Source: Cladorhizidae sp. MBARI D1340-BT2 (lineage: Eukaryota; Porifera; Demospongiae; Poecilosclerida; Cladorhizidae). From it: DNA of 64,000 nucleotides. The translations under genes and the position numbers were made by a program. Below the pieces are notes generated by a model, which saw only the letters and a list, made by a program, of their open reading frames with translations, made no database searches and had not been told where the DNA came from. The stretch's first letter is position 1, and the number at the start of each line of letters is the position of its first letter. Location of the stretch: NCBI GenBank assembly GCA_028752905.1, contig JAQNBH010000010.1, forward strand, positions 11,503,993-11,567,992. The letters are read 5' to 3'. Below are positions 46,440 to 56,344 of the stretch, one piece after another.

Positions 46440-48200
46440 ATTTTGACCTAGGGTTAGGTTTGGTACTAGGGCGGAACTAGGGTTAGGGTTGTAACTGTGG
46501 GGTTAGGGTTGTAACTGTGGGGTTAGGGTTGTAACTGTGGGGTTAGGGTTGTAACTGTGGGGTTAGGCTTGTAACTGTGGGGTTAGGCTTGTAACTGTGG
46601 GGTTAGGGTTGTAACTGTGGGGTTAGGGTTGTAACTGTGGGGTTAGGGTTGTAACTGTGGGGTTAGGCTTGTAACTGTGGGGTTAGGGTTGTAACTGTGG
46701 GGTTAGGCTTGTAACTGTGGGGTTAGGGTTGTAACTGTGGGGTTAGGGTTGTAACTGTGGGGTTAGGGTTGTAACTGTGGGGTTAGGGTTGTAACTGTGG
46801 GGTTAGGGTTGTAACTGTGGGGTTAGGGTTGTAACTGTAGGGTTAGGGTTGTAACTGTGGGGTTAGGGTTGTAACTGTGGGGTTAGGCTTGTAACTGTGG
46901 GGTTAGGGTTGTAACTGTAGGGTTAGTGTTGTAACTGTGGGGTTAGGGTTGTAACTAGGGTTAGGGTTGTAACTGTGGGGTTAGGGTTGTAACTGTGGGG
47001 TTAGGGTTGTAACTAGGGTTAGGGTTGTAACTGTGGGGTTAAGGTTGTAACTGTAGGGTTAGGCTTGTAACTGTGGGGTTAAGGTTGTAACTGTGGGGTT
47101 AGGGTTGTAACTGTGGGGTTAGGGTTGTAACTGTGGGGTTAGGGTTGTAACTGTGGGGTTAGGGTTGTAACTGTGGGGTTAAGGTTGTAACTGTGGGGTT
47201 AGGGTTGTAACTGTGGGGTTAGGGTTGTAACTGTGGGGTTAGGGTTGTAACTGTGGGGTTAGGGTTGTAACTGTGGGGTTAAGGTTGTAACTGTAGGGTT
47301 AGGCTTGTAACTGTGGGGTTAGGGTTGTAACTGTGGGGTTAGGGTTGTAACTGTGGGGTTAAGGTTGTAACTGTAGGGTTAGGCTTGTAACTGTAGGGTT
47401 AGGGTTGTAACTGTGGGGTTAGGGTTGTAACTGTGGGGTTAAGGTTGTAACTGTGGGGTTAGGCTTGTAACTGTGGGGTTAGGGTTGTAACTGTAGGGTT
47501 AAGGTTGTAACTGTGGGGTTAGGGTTGTAACTGTGGGGTTAGGGTTGTAACTGTGGGGTTAGGCTTGTAACTGTGGGGTTAGGCTTGTAACTGTGGGGTT
47601 AGGGTTGTAACTGTGGGGTTAGGGTTGTAACTGTGGGGTTAAGGTTGTTACTGTGGGGTTAGGGTTGTAACTGTGGGGTTAGGGTTGTAACTGTGGGGTT
47701 AGGCTTGTAACTGTGGGGTTAGGCTTGTAACTGTGGGGTTAGGGTTGTAACTGTGGGGTTAGGGTTGTAACTGTGGGGTTAGGGTTGTAACTGTGGGGTT
47801 AGGGTTGTAACTGTGGGGTTAGGGTTGTAACTGTGGGGTTAGGGTTGTAACTGTGGGGTTAGGCTTGTAACTGTGGGGTTAGGCTTGTAACTGTGGGGTT
47901 AGGCTTGTAACTGTGGGGTTAGGGTTGTAACTGTGGGGTTAGGGTTGTAACTGTGGGGTTAGGGTTGTAACTGTGGGGTTAGGGTTGTAACTGTGGGGTT
48001 AGGGTTGTAACTGTGGGGTTAGGGTTGTAACTGTGGGGTTAGGCTTGTAACTGTGGGGTTAGGCTTGTAACTGTGGGGTTAGGGTTGTAACTGTGGGGTT
48101 AGGGTTGTAACTGTGGGGTTAGGGTTGTAACTGTGGGGTTAGGGTTGTAACTGTGGGGTTAGGGTTGTAACTGTGGGGTTAGGGTTGGAACAGGGTTACG
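46440..48200. repeat. 20-bp TTAGGG-containing minisatellite, about 85 copies
   Basis: The unit is GGTTAGGGTTGTAACTGTGG. Main variants are TTAGGC (for TTAGGG), TTAAGG and CTGTAG. A shorter unit (AACTAGGGTTAGGGTTGT) occurs near 46950 and 47010. Flanks degenerate into TAGGGTTAGG-type sequence to 48330. Ends about 130 bases before exon 2. Confidence 0.97.
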
Positions 48201-48462
48201 TTTGGAACTAGGCTAGGGTTTGGCTTGGTGCTAGGGCTAGAGTTGTAGGACTAGGGTTACATAAGTTTGAGATTAGGGCTATGGTAAGAGTTGGAACTAG
48301 TGATATGGTTAGGGGTTAGGGGTGGATCTAGGGCTAGTCAAAGGTTGGGCTAGGTTGCAGGCTGGGAGAGCTAAGAACTGAGGCTATGTAGCTGCACAAG
48401 TTTCTTGTTCACCATCTTGTTCGCACATGCGCACACACACACACACATATTTCTCCGGCCAG

Positions 48463-48663
48463 ATCTGACTTTGCTAATATTGTATGCCGGTCATACAAGT
48501 TGAACCACAATGCGGTGATGAACTCCATAGCGACCGATGGTGAGGGGCGGTACACGTTGAAGGCCTTCACGCAGTACCTCCAGCAGGGCCAGCACAACTC
48601 CTTGCAGGCAAATGCCATGTTGAACAACCACGCCCACTCCTATTATGAGCAGGACCCTTACGT
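48463..48663 (+). CDS. Exon 2 of predicted 4-exon EF-hand-like gene
   Basis: Preceded by a pyrimidine-containing acceptor (TTCTCCGGCCAG) and followed by donor GTGAGT at 48664. It opens with one base completing Pro21, then 66 codons (SDFANIVCRSYKLNHNAVMN..., ending YYEQDPY), then two bases of a Val codon. Residues 44-55 (ATDGEGRYTLKA, then F56) form a second, degenerate EF-hand loop: D46, E48 and G49 are kept, but the first and last ligands are Ala, so Ca binding is doubtful. The codons look coding-like and GC-richer than the repeats on both sides. The opposite strand also has a 72-codon frame, which I take as a shadow. Confidence 0.68.
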
Positions 48664-48881
48664 GTGAGTGTGTGTAGTGTGTGTATGTGTGAGTGTGCTA
48701 GTATGTAAGTGTGTATGTGTGGGTGTGCTAGATTGGAGTATGTGTGAGTGTGTGTAGTGTGTGTATGTGTGAGTATGCTAGATTGGAGTATGTGTGAGTG
48801 TGCTAGAATGTGAGTGTGTATGTGTGAGTGTGCATGTGTGAGTGTGTATGTGTGAGTGTGTATGAATTAGTGTAATAGAGA

Positions 48882-48912
<31 letters not shown>

Positions 48913-49000
48913 TGTGTTTTGGTACGAGAGATTTGTGAAGGTGAGTGAGTGTGTGTAGATTGTGTGTGGTGTGTGTGTGATTATGCGTGTGAGATATCCG
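48660..49000. repeat. (GTGT)-rich microsatellite and short TGTGTGAGTGTG repeats
   Basis: Immediately downstream of the exon 2 donor; repeated GTGTATGTGTGAGTGTGC-type units. The His/Thr-rich minus-strand frames here are artefacts. Confidence 0.9.
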
Positions 49001-49184
49001 TGACTTCCCCCTGGGACAGGAAGGAGAAGGGAGAGAGAGGGAGTGATGCACACTACAGTACTGTATAAGGGTGTGGAGTAAAACAGTGTGGGGGCTGACC
49101 CTACACCCTCCCAGCGTGGGCCACAACATGCCTACGACACGAAACACGCATGTACACATACCCTGGATTATTATGCTGGTGGTA

Positions 49185-50545
49185 TTGCCACCTTGCTAAG
49201 TGGCCAGGGTCTGTCCTGTCTAGCTAGCAGTCAGCAAGGCATCTCTATCAATAAGTGGCCAGGACCTCTCCTGTCTAGCTAGTAGTCAGCAAGGCATCTC
49301 TACCAGTAAGTGGCCAGGACCTCTCCTGTCTGGCTAGCAGTCAGCATGGCATCTCTACCAGTAAGTGGCCAGGACCACTCCTGTCTAGCTAGTAGTCAGC
49401 AAGGCATCTCTACCATTAAGTGGTCAAGACCTCTCCTGTCTGGCTAGTAGTCAGCAAGGCATCTCTACCAGTAAGTGCCAAGACCTCTCCTGTCTAGCTA
49501 GTAGTCAGCAATGCATCTCTACCAGTAAGTGGTCAAGACCTCTCCTGTCTGGCTAGTAGTCAGCAATGCATATCTACCAGTAAGTGGTCAAGACCTCTCC
49601 TGTCTGGCTAACAGTCAGCAAGGCATCTCTACCAGTAAGTGGCCAAGACCTCTCCTGTCTGGCTAACAGTCAGCAAGGCATCTCTACCAGTAAGTGGCCA
49701 AGACCTCTCCTGTCTAGCTAGTAGTCAGCAAGGCATCTCTACCAGTAAGTGGCCAAGACCTCTCCTGTCTAGCTAGCAGTCATCTACCAGTAAGTGGCCA
49801 AGACCTCTCCTGTCTGGACAGTCAGCAAGTTATCTCTACCAGTAAGTGGCCAGGACCTCTCCTCTCTGGCTAGTAGTCAGCAAGGCATCTCTACCAGTAA
49901 GTGGCCAAGACCTCTCCTGTCTGGCTAGTAGTCAGCAATGCATCTCTACCAGTAAGTGGCCAGGACCTCTCCTGTCTGGCTAGCAGTCAGCAAGGCATCT
50001 CTACCAGTAAGTGGCCAAGACCTCTCCTGTCTGGCTAACAGTCAGCAAGGCATCTCTACCAGTGGCCAAGACCTCTCCTGTCTAGCTAGCAGTCAGCAAG
50101 GCATCTCTACTATTAAGTGGTCAAGACCTCTCCTGTCTGGCTAGTAGTCAGCAAGGCATCTCTACCAGTAAGTGGCCAGGACCTCTCCTGTCTAGCTAGT
50201 AGTCAGCAAGGCATCTCTACCAGTAAGTGGTCAAGACCTCTCCTGTCTGGCTAACAGTCAGCAAGGTATCTCTACCAGTAAGTGCCAAGACCTCTCCTGT
50301 CTAGCTAGTAGTCAGCAAGGTATCTCTACCAGTAAGTGGTCAAGACCTCTCCTGTCTGGCTAACAGTCAGCAAGGTATCTCTACCAGTAAGTGCCAAGAC
50401 CTCTCCTGTCTGGCTAACAGTCAGCAAGGCATCTCTACCAGTAAGTGGCCAGGACCTCTCCTGTCTAGCTAGTAGTCAGCAAGGCATCTCTACCAGTAAG
50501 TGGTCAAGACCTCTCCTGTCTGGCTAACAGTAAGGCATCTCTACC
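49185..50545. repeat. 55-bp minisatellite with splice-like signals, about 24 copies
   Basis: The unit is CCAGTAAGTGGCCAAGACCT, CTCCTGTCTGGCTAGTAGTC, AGCAAGGCATCTCTA. Each copy carries GTAAGT, and a CT-rich stretch ending in TAGCAG or TAGTAG. It sits in intron 2. Confidence 0.95.
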
Positions 50546-50879
50546 CACAACTGGTGCACTACCCAGCATGAAGCATGTCTCCAGGGGTGCTGTAGGTACA
50601 CAGCAACGACTGTTGCCTGCAGTTGCTCTCTTGTTGCCAATGGGATTGTCGGATATGAGGACAATACATGTACATGTTAGCTGTTGTCACCTGATCAAGA
50701 TCGGGTGGTCCTGCATGTTGCTCATGTTACACACAATCTAATAAGAGCACACCTTCGACTCTGCTTCACTGGCCTAGCAGGTTAGGACATTTATAATGTT
50801 ATGTGGGAGTGGTCTAGGATGCCGGAATGCTCCCTGGAAACCAATAGATGGTCTTGCCTACCTAACACTGACCCTGGCC

Positions 50880-51150
50880 ATATCTTTGCCCTAGTGCCCT
50901 AGCCCTAGCCTTACATATATTCCTAGCCCTAGTTACACTTTTTAGCCCTAGCCCTAGTCCCATATCCTTACCCCTAGCCCTAGCCTTACATATATTCCTA
51001 GCCCTAGTTCCATATCCTAGCCCTAGCCTTACGTATTCCTAGCCCTAGTTACACTTTTTAGCCCTAGTCCTACTCCCATATCCTTAGCCCTAAGCCCTAG
51101 CCTTACATATATTCCTAGCCCTAGTCCCATATCCTTAGCCCTCTTGCCCT
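50880..51150. repeat. CCCTAG-family repeat
   Basis: CCTAGCCCTAGCCTTACATA, TTCCTAGCCCTAG and CATATCCTTAG blocks, two or three higher-level copies. Confidence 0.85.
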
Positions 51151-51374
51151 ACCTACATTAGGAGTTGGAGCCAAAAAACGTTCCGTTGGCATTTCTGAGA
51201 GTATCGTTCCAACAGCAAAGAATCTTTTTTCTTTGCATTTCAAACTTGTCGCGGTTCAATTAGCTCGCCTTGTTTGCGCGGTCGTTCGCCAGCCTCGTGC
51301 TTCAAGTTCAATCCGTTTCGTCCAACTTCTTTGTCGTTCGTCAGCCTCTCGCTTCTTGTACTGTTCAAAATGTC

Positions 51375-51445
51375 ATTATTCAGCGAAAGACCCTCAATAT
51401 TAATGAAAGACACTCAAGATTAATGAAAGACCCTCAATATTAATG
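51375..51445. repeat. Short repeat AATGAAAGACCCTCAATATT, three copies
   Basis: Direct copies with small changes. No coding signal. Confidence 0.75.
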
Positions 51446-51624
51446 CCAGCCTTGAAGGGATAGAGGAGCAGATGAAGCTGACCGACGAAACAACTCTTGA
51501 CTAGCACCAGCGTCTGCTACAGACAGAGCTAGGGGTACAACATTTCATTGCACACCTTCTGCAGTGCAGGACCGCTCTAAGATAGACCTTCCGAGGTAGC
51601 TCTACTGTCAGCTCATCAGGTAAG

Positions 51625-52425
51625 CTGTCTGAAGCACCCACTATGCTGTTTACAGTGAGGATTAGGCTGGGCACATGTAGCAAGCACCCACTATGCTGTT
51701 TACAGTGATCTAGGATTAGGCTGGGCACATGTAAGCAAGTACCTACTATGCTGTTTACAGTGATCTACGATTAGGCTGGACACATGTAGCAAGCACCCAT
51801 TATGCTGTTTACAGTGATCTAGGATTAGGCTGGGCACATGTAGCAAGCACCCACTATGCTGTTTACAGTGATCTAGGATTAGGCTGGGCACATGTAGCAA
51901 GGACCCACTATGCTGTGTGCAGTGATCTAGGATTAGGCTGGGCACATGTAGCAAGCACCCACTATGCTGTTTACAGTGATCTAGGATTAGGCTGGGCACA
52001 TGTAGCAAGCACCCACTATGCTGTTTACAGTGATCTAGGATTAGGCTGGGCACATGTAGCAAGCACCCACTATGCTGTTTACAGTGATCTAGGATTAGGC
52101 TGGGCACATGTAGCAAGCACCCACTATGCTGTTTACAGTGATCTAGGATTAGGCTGGGCACATGTAGCAAGCACCCACTATGCTGTTTACAGTGATCTGG
52201 GATTAGGCTGGGCACATGTAGCAAGCACCCACTATGCTGTTTACAGTGATCTAGGATTAGGCTGGGCACATGTAGCAAGCACCCACTATGCTGTTTACAG
52301 TGATCTAGGATTAGGCTGGGCACATGTAGCAAGCACCCACTATGCTGTTTACAGTGATCTAGGATTAGGCTGGGCACATGTAGCAAGCACCCACTATGCT
52401 GTGTGCAGGGGTCTAGGATTAGTAA
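51625..52425. repeat. 54-bp minisatellite, about 14 copies
   Basis: Unit GCAAGCACCCACTATGCTGT, TTACAGTGATCTAGGATTAG, GCTGGGCACATGTA (54 bp, 18 codons, so open on both strands). The first copies are truncated or variant. Very homogeneous from about 51910 to 52380. Confidence 0.96.
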
Positions 52426-52429
52426 CAAG

Positions 52430-53096
52430 ACAAACCCTCTCAGATTTTCCACTAGCCCTATACCTGCTACATACATAGTTGCTATCTAGTGTTTTAATAA
52501 CATTTTGAAGCACCCATAGTGGCTCAGTGTACTAAAACCATTTTCATGAGTTGTAGGGTGGGAAAGCTTTCACACGGCCATTTTGCCCAGTTCAGAGACC
52601 ATTAGATCCCCTTGACAGCCAATGATTGTGCCTGGCTGGACAAGAGTCTCAGAGAGATGGATCTCTCCTGCAAACATCATGATATTGGTATGGTCACCGA
52701 TCAGTCGTTTGTGTGTACACCATAAACCAGTGTTTCATTTAGAAAATTGTCCAAGGGGGGGGGGGGGGTGGAGGAATCTGGATATTAAGCGGGGGCATGA
52801 TGATTAAAGATGTGACAAAGTTTCTAATGAATTTTAATAATACAATTTCCAAGGGGGACAAAAAGGTTCTGCCCCCCCCCCCAAATGAAACCCTGATAAC
52901 CATGACGACGCCACTGTATGACTTGAACAGTCTAAAAAATATGTGTGTTAAAGTTGTGTGTGCGTGCAGATGTGGTTCATTGTGTAGATGACTGTATATC
53001 CCCCCCCACCCCCCCCCCACCCCTCCCCACCCCCACCGATGATAGTATTATATTGTTTGTTGACTGATTTGTCGGCCATCGTGCATATCTATGCAG
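52430..53096. other. Intron 2 end with G and C homopolymers
   Basis: G11 near 52757, C10 near 52873, and C tracts at 53000-53030. The short frames around them are broken by homopolymers and show no domain. Confidence 0.55.
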
Positions 53097-53388
53097 CCTT
53101 CCTCCCTCACGACCATCTTCGGGTTCCAAGAACACTAGACAGAACTTACCCCATTACTACCACCACACACGAAACCACACCCCTTCCTCCTCCCACTCCA
53201 CTTATCGCTCGGCACGGCAACCGATATCTCCCACCATCTCTTCCCCCACTGCCAACCAAGTGAGCGAGTCTTTAAGAGGTGAGATGTTGGCGGCGGTCCC
53301 CTTTCGCGACAACGATGGCTCCACCCCGGATGACCTGCTACCGATGACAGTCAGCAAGAGGCAACAGGAAATGTCACGCCCTCCAGAT
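53097..53388 (+). CDS. Exon 3 of predicted 4-exon EF-hand-like gene
   Basis: The acceptor is CATATCTATGCAG. The first base C completes the Val88 codon left open by exon 2. The exon then reads 97 codons without a stop (residues 89-185) to donor GTAGGT at 53389, ending in phase 0. The first half is rich in Ser, Thr, Pro, His and Arg (LPPSRPSSGSKNTRQNLPHY and onward), likely disordered. The second half, SESLRGEMLAAVPFRDNDGS then TPDDLLPM and KRQQEMSRPPD, looks more ordered. An overlapping frame (52988-53263) is open too, but lacks matching splice phase. Confidence 0.6.
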
Positions 53389-53579
53389 GTAGGTGTGGTT
53401 TTGTATTGGGTGGGGATGCGTACTGATCAGGGTTACATACATGTATACTGTTGAATTTTCAGAGGGGCGCAGGGGGAGGTGTGGGGATTTGTCATAATCC
53501 ATGAATCATGGTGTGAATGTATAAGAAAGTTTAGATAACCTCACCACCAACATGATGCTAGCATTGTAAGATTGCGTTG

Positions 53580-54790
53580 CTATAGCCACTGCCCTGGCCC
53601 TATCCCTAGTAGTAGCCACTGCCCTGGCCCTGATACTAGTAGCCACTGCCCTGGCCCTGATACTAGTAGCCACTGCCCTGGCCCTGATACTAGTAGCCAC
53701 TGCCCTGGCCCTGATACTAGTAGCCACTGCCCTGGCCCTGATACTAGTAGCCACTGCCCTGGCCCTGATACTAGTAGCCACTGCCCTGGCCCTGATACTA
53801 GTAGCAACTCTGGCCCTGATACTAGTAGCAACTCTGGCCCTGATACTAGTAGCCACTGCCCTGGCCCTGATACTAGTAGCCACTGCCCTGGCCCTGATAC
53901 TAGTAGCCACTGCCCTGGCCCTAACTATAGCCACTGCCCTGGCCCTGATACTAGTAGCCACTGCCCTGGCCCTGATACTAGTAGCCACTGCCCTGGCCCT
54001 GATACTAGTAGCCACTGCCCTGGCCCTAACTATAGCCACTGCCCTGGCCCTGATACTAGTAGTCACTGCCCTGGCCCTGATACTAGTAGCCACTGCCCTG
54101 GCCCTGATACTAGTAGCCACTGCCCTGGCCCTGATACTAGTAGCCACTGCCCTGGCCCTGATACTAGTAGCCACTGCCCTGGCCCTGATACTAGTAGCCA
54201 CTGCCCTGGCCCTGATACTAGTAGTCACTGCCCTGGCCCTGATACTAGTAGCCACTGCCCTGGCCCTGATACTAGTAGCCACTGCCCTGGCCCTGATACT
54301 AGTAGCCACTGCCCTGGCCCTGATACTAGTAGCCACTGCCCTGGCCCTGATACTAGTAGCCACTGCCCTGGCCCTGATACTAGTAGCAACTCTGGCCCTG
54401 ATACTAGTAGCAACTCTGGCCCTGATACTAGTAGCCACTGCCCTGGCCCTGATACTAGTAGCCACTGCCCTGGCCCTGATACTAGTAGCCACTGCCCTGG
54501 CCCTGATACTAGTAGCCACTGCCCTGGCCCTGATACTAGTAGCCACTGCCCTGGCCCTGATACTAGTAGCCACTGCCCTGGCCCTGATACTAGTAGCCAC
54601 TGCCCTGGCCCTGATATTAGTAGCCACTGCCCTGGCCCTGATACTAGTAGCCACTGCCCTGGCCCTGATACTAGTAGCCACTGCCCTGGCCCTGATACTA
54701 GTAGCCATTGCCCTGGCCTTGATACTAGTAGCCACTGCCCTGGCCCTGATACTAGTAGAGCCTCTGCTCTGGCCCTAACTATAGCCACTG
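53580..54790. repeat. 27-bp minisatellite CCTGATACTAGTAGCCACTG, about 44 copies
   Basis: The unit CCTGATACTAGTAGCCACTG, CCCTGGC is open on both strands (PDTSSHCPG; RARAVATSI). Each unit contains the palindrome ACTAGT. A distinctive block (CAACTCTGG units, twice) and the AACTATAGCC variant recur at two distances, so larger blocks have duplicated. Intron 3. Confidence 0.97.
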
Positions 54791-54829
54791 CCTTGTGTGT
54801 GTGATGTTGCACAACAATGTTAGCAACAT

Positions 54830-55300
54830 TCACAACACCATCGCCATGGCAATGCATAGCACCATGAATAATTCAACACCATCGCCATGGCAATGGAATG
54901 TATCATGAATAATTCAACACCATCGCCATGTGGAATGTATCATGAATAATTCAACACCATCGCCATGGCAATGGAATGTATCATGAATAATTCATCGCCA
55001 TGGCAACGGAATGTATCATGAATAATTCAACACCATCGCCATGGCAATGCATTCATCTATGCAGAATGCAGCATGAATAATTCAACACCATCGCCATGGC
55101 AACTCCATGCACCATGAATAATTCAATACCATCGCCATGGCAATGCATCCCTCCATGCATCATGAATAATTCAACACCATCGCCATGGCAATGTATTCCT
55201 TCCTCCATGCATCATGAATAATTCAACACCATCGCCATGGCAATGCATTCCTCTATGCATCATGAACAACATCACTATGTCTGCAATGCATTTCCTCTGT
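54830..55300. repeat. CATGAATAATTCAACACCAT minisatellite, irregular
   Basis: About nine units of 45-60 bp built on CATGAATAATTCAACACCAT, CGCCATGGCAATG with variable insertions. Confidence 0.9.
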
Positions 55301-55556
55301 GAATAATTCAACACCTTAGTGCTCTCCGATACACTTCTTGTGAATGCAATCTTGTGAATGCCTTATAAGGCATGTGTATATAACTCTGTAACGCCCACCA
55401 GGTATTTGTTTGTTGCCAGGTGGGTGTGTACATCAGTTAGCACCAATCATAGGCACTCTGCAGCTTCTTGGAGTGTTAGAATGCAACTGCAATGATTTCC
55501 ACTGGTTGCACATAAACAGTTATGTCATCACTATGTTTGATTTTGATGTGAGCCGG

Positions 55557-55585
55557 ATGGGGGGGGGGGGGGGGGGGGGGGGGGT
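55557..55585. repeat. Poly-G tract
   Basis: GATGGGGG... run of about 26 G before TTTAGCC. Confidence 0.95.
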
Positions 55586-55609
55586 TTAGCCAGAACTGCA
55601 ACTATGTAT

Positions 55610-56045
55610 GTTCTCAATTAACTCTCAGTTGACATAATAACATTACAATAACCTTCTCAGTAATCAACTTCAAATTGTATTCTCTGGACGTTTCAACCAG
55701 ATGCTGATCCTGATGAAGGCTAGAGCATCTGGTTGAAATGTCAAGAGAATACAATTTCAAGTTAATTATCGAGAAAGTTTTTGTTATTATTATTAACATT
55801 ATTGTTGCTGCTGTTGTTGTTGTTATTATTACTGTTAATACTAATAAACTGTTAATACTAATAAATAATAATAATAATACTATTACAATAACTTGAAATT
55901 GTACTCTCTCGACATTTCAACCAGATGCTCTAGCCTTCATCAGGACCAGCATCTGGTTGAAACGTCCAGAGAATGCAATTTGAAGTTGATTACTGAGAAG
56001 GTTATTGTAATGTTATTATGTCAACTGAGAATTCCTTGAGAATAG
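55610..56045. repeat. Two head-to-head foldback copies of the dispersed repeat
   Basis: 55640-55790 is a long inverted repeat: CTTCAAATTGTATTCTCTGG, CGTTTCAACCAGATGCT, a loop with CCTGATGAAGG, then AGCATCTGGTTGAAATGTC and AGAGAATACAATTTCAAG. 55875-56040 is a second inverted repeat of the same sequence with the loop (CTAGCCTTCATCAGGACC) in the opposite orientation. Between them are AT-rich triplet repeats. Confidence 0.85.
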
Positions 56046-56344
56046 TTCAATAATTTAATAATAAGGAATCATGAAAAACTAGTTAGTTCATTATGAAAGG
56101 TTCACAATGCTGATAGTATAATTGCCAGGAATGTCGTATCTCAATCCCCTCAAGTTTATGATCGTGAGTTATTGATGACTATAATGACTGGACCAATAAT
56201 AATGAAGGAAGGCTGGCGCTTGCAGCTACATGTAGGAGTTGGTCCTGATGCATTTCTTTGCTGTAAGTATTGTTGTGAACATGTGTGGCATAGCAGCTGC
56301 GTAGCTTTTGTTTGCCTACCTTAATGGAGCTGATTCTTATTCTA

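Noticed and set aside
46440..48200. True telomere
   Set aside because: The TTAGGG appears once per 20 bp with a fixed GTTGTAACTGTGG spacer and unique sequence on both sides, so it is an internal minisatellite.
48409..48627. 72-codon minus-strand ORF opposite exon 2
   Set aside because: It is the shadow of the predicted exon; the plus strand has matching splice sites and phase with three other segments.
53506..54804. 409- and 410-codon frames on opposite strands at 53.5-54.8 kb
   Set aside because: Both are translations of the same 27-bp minisatellite; being open on both strands at once is what a stop-free unit gives.
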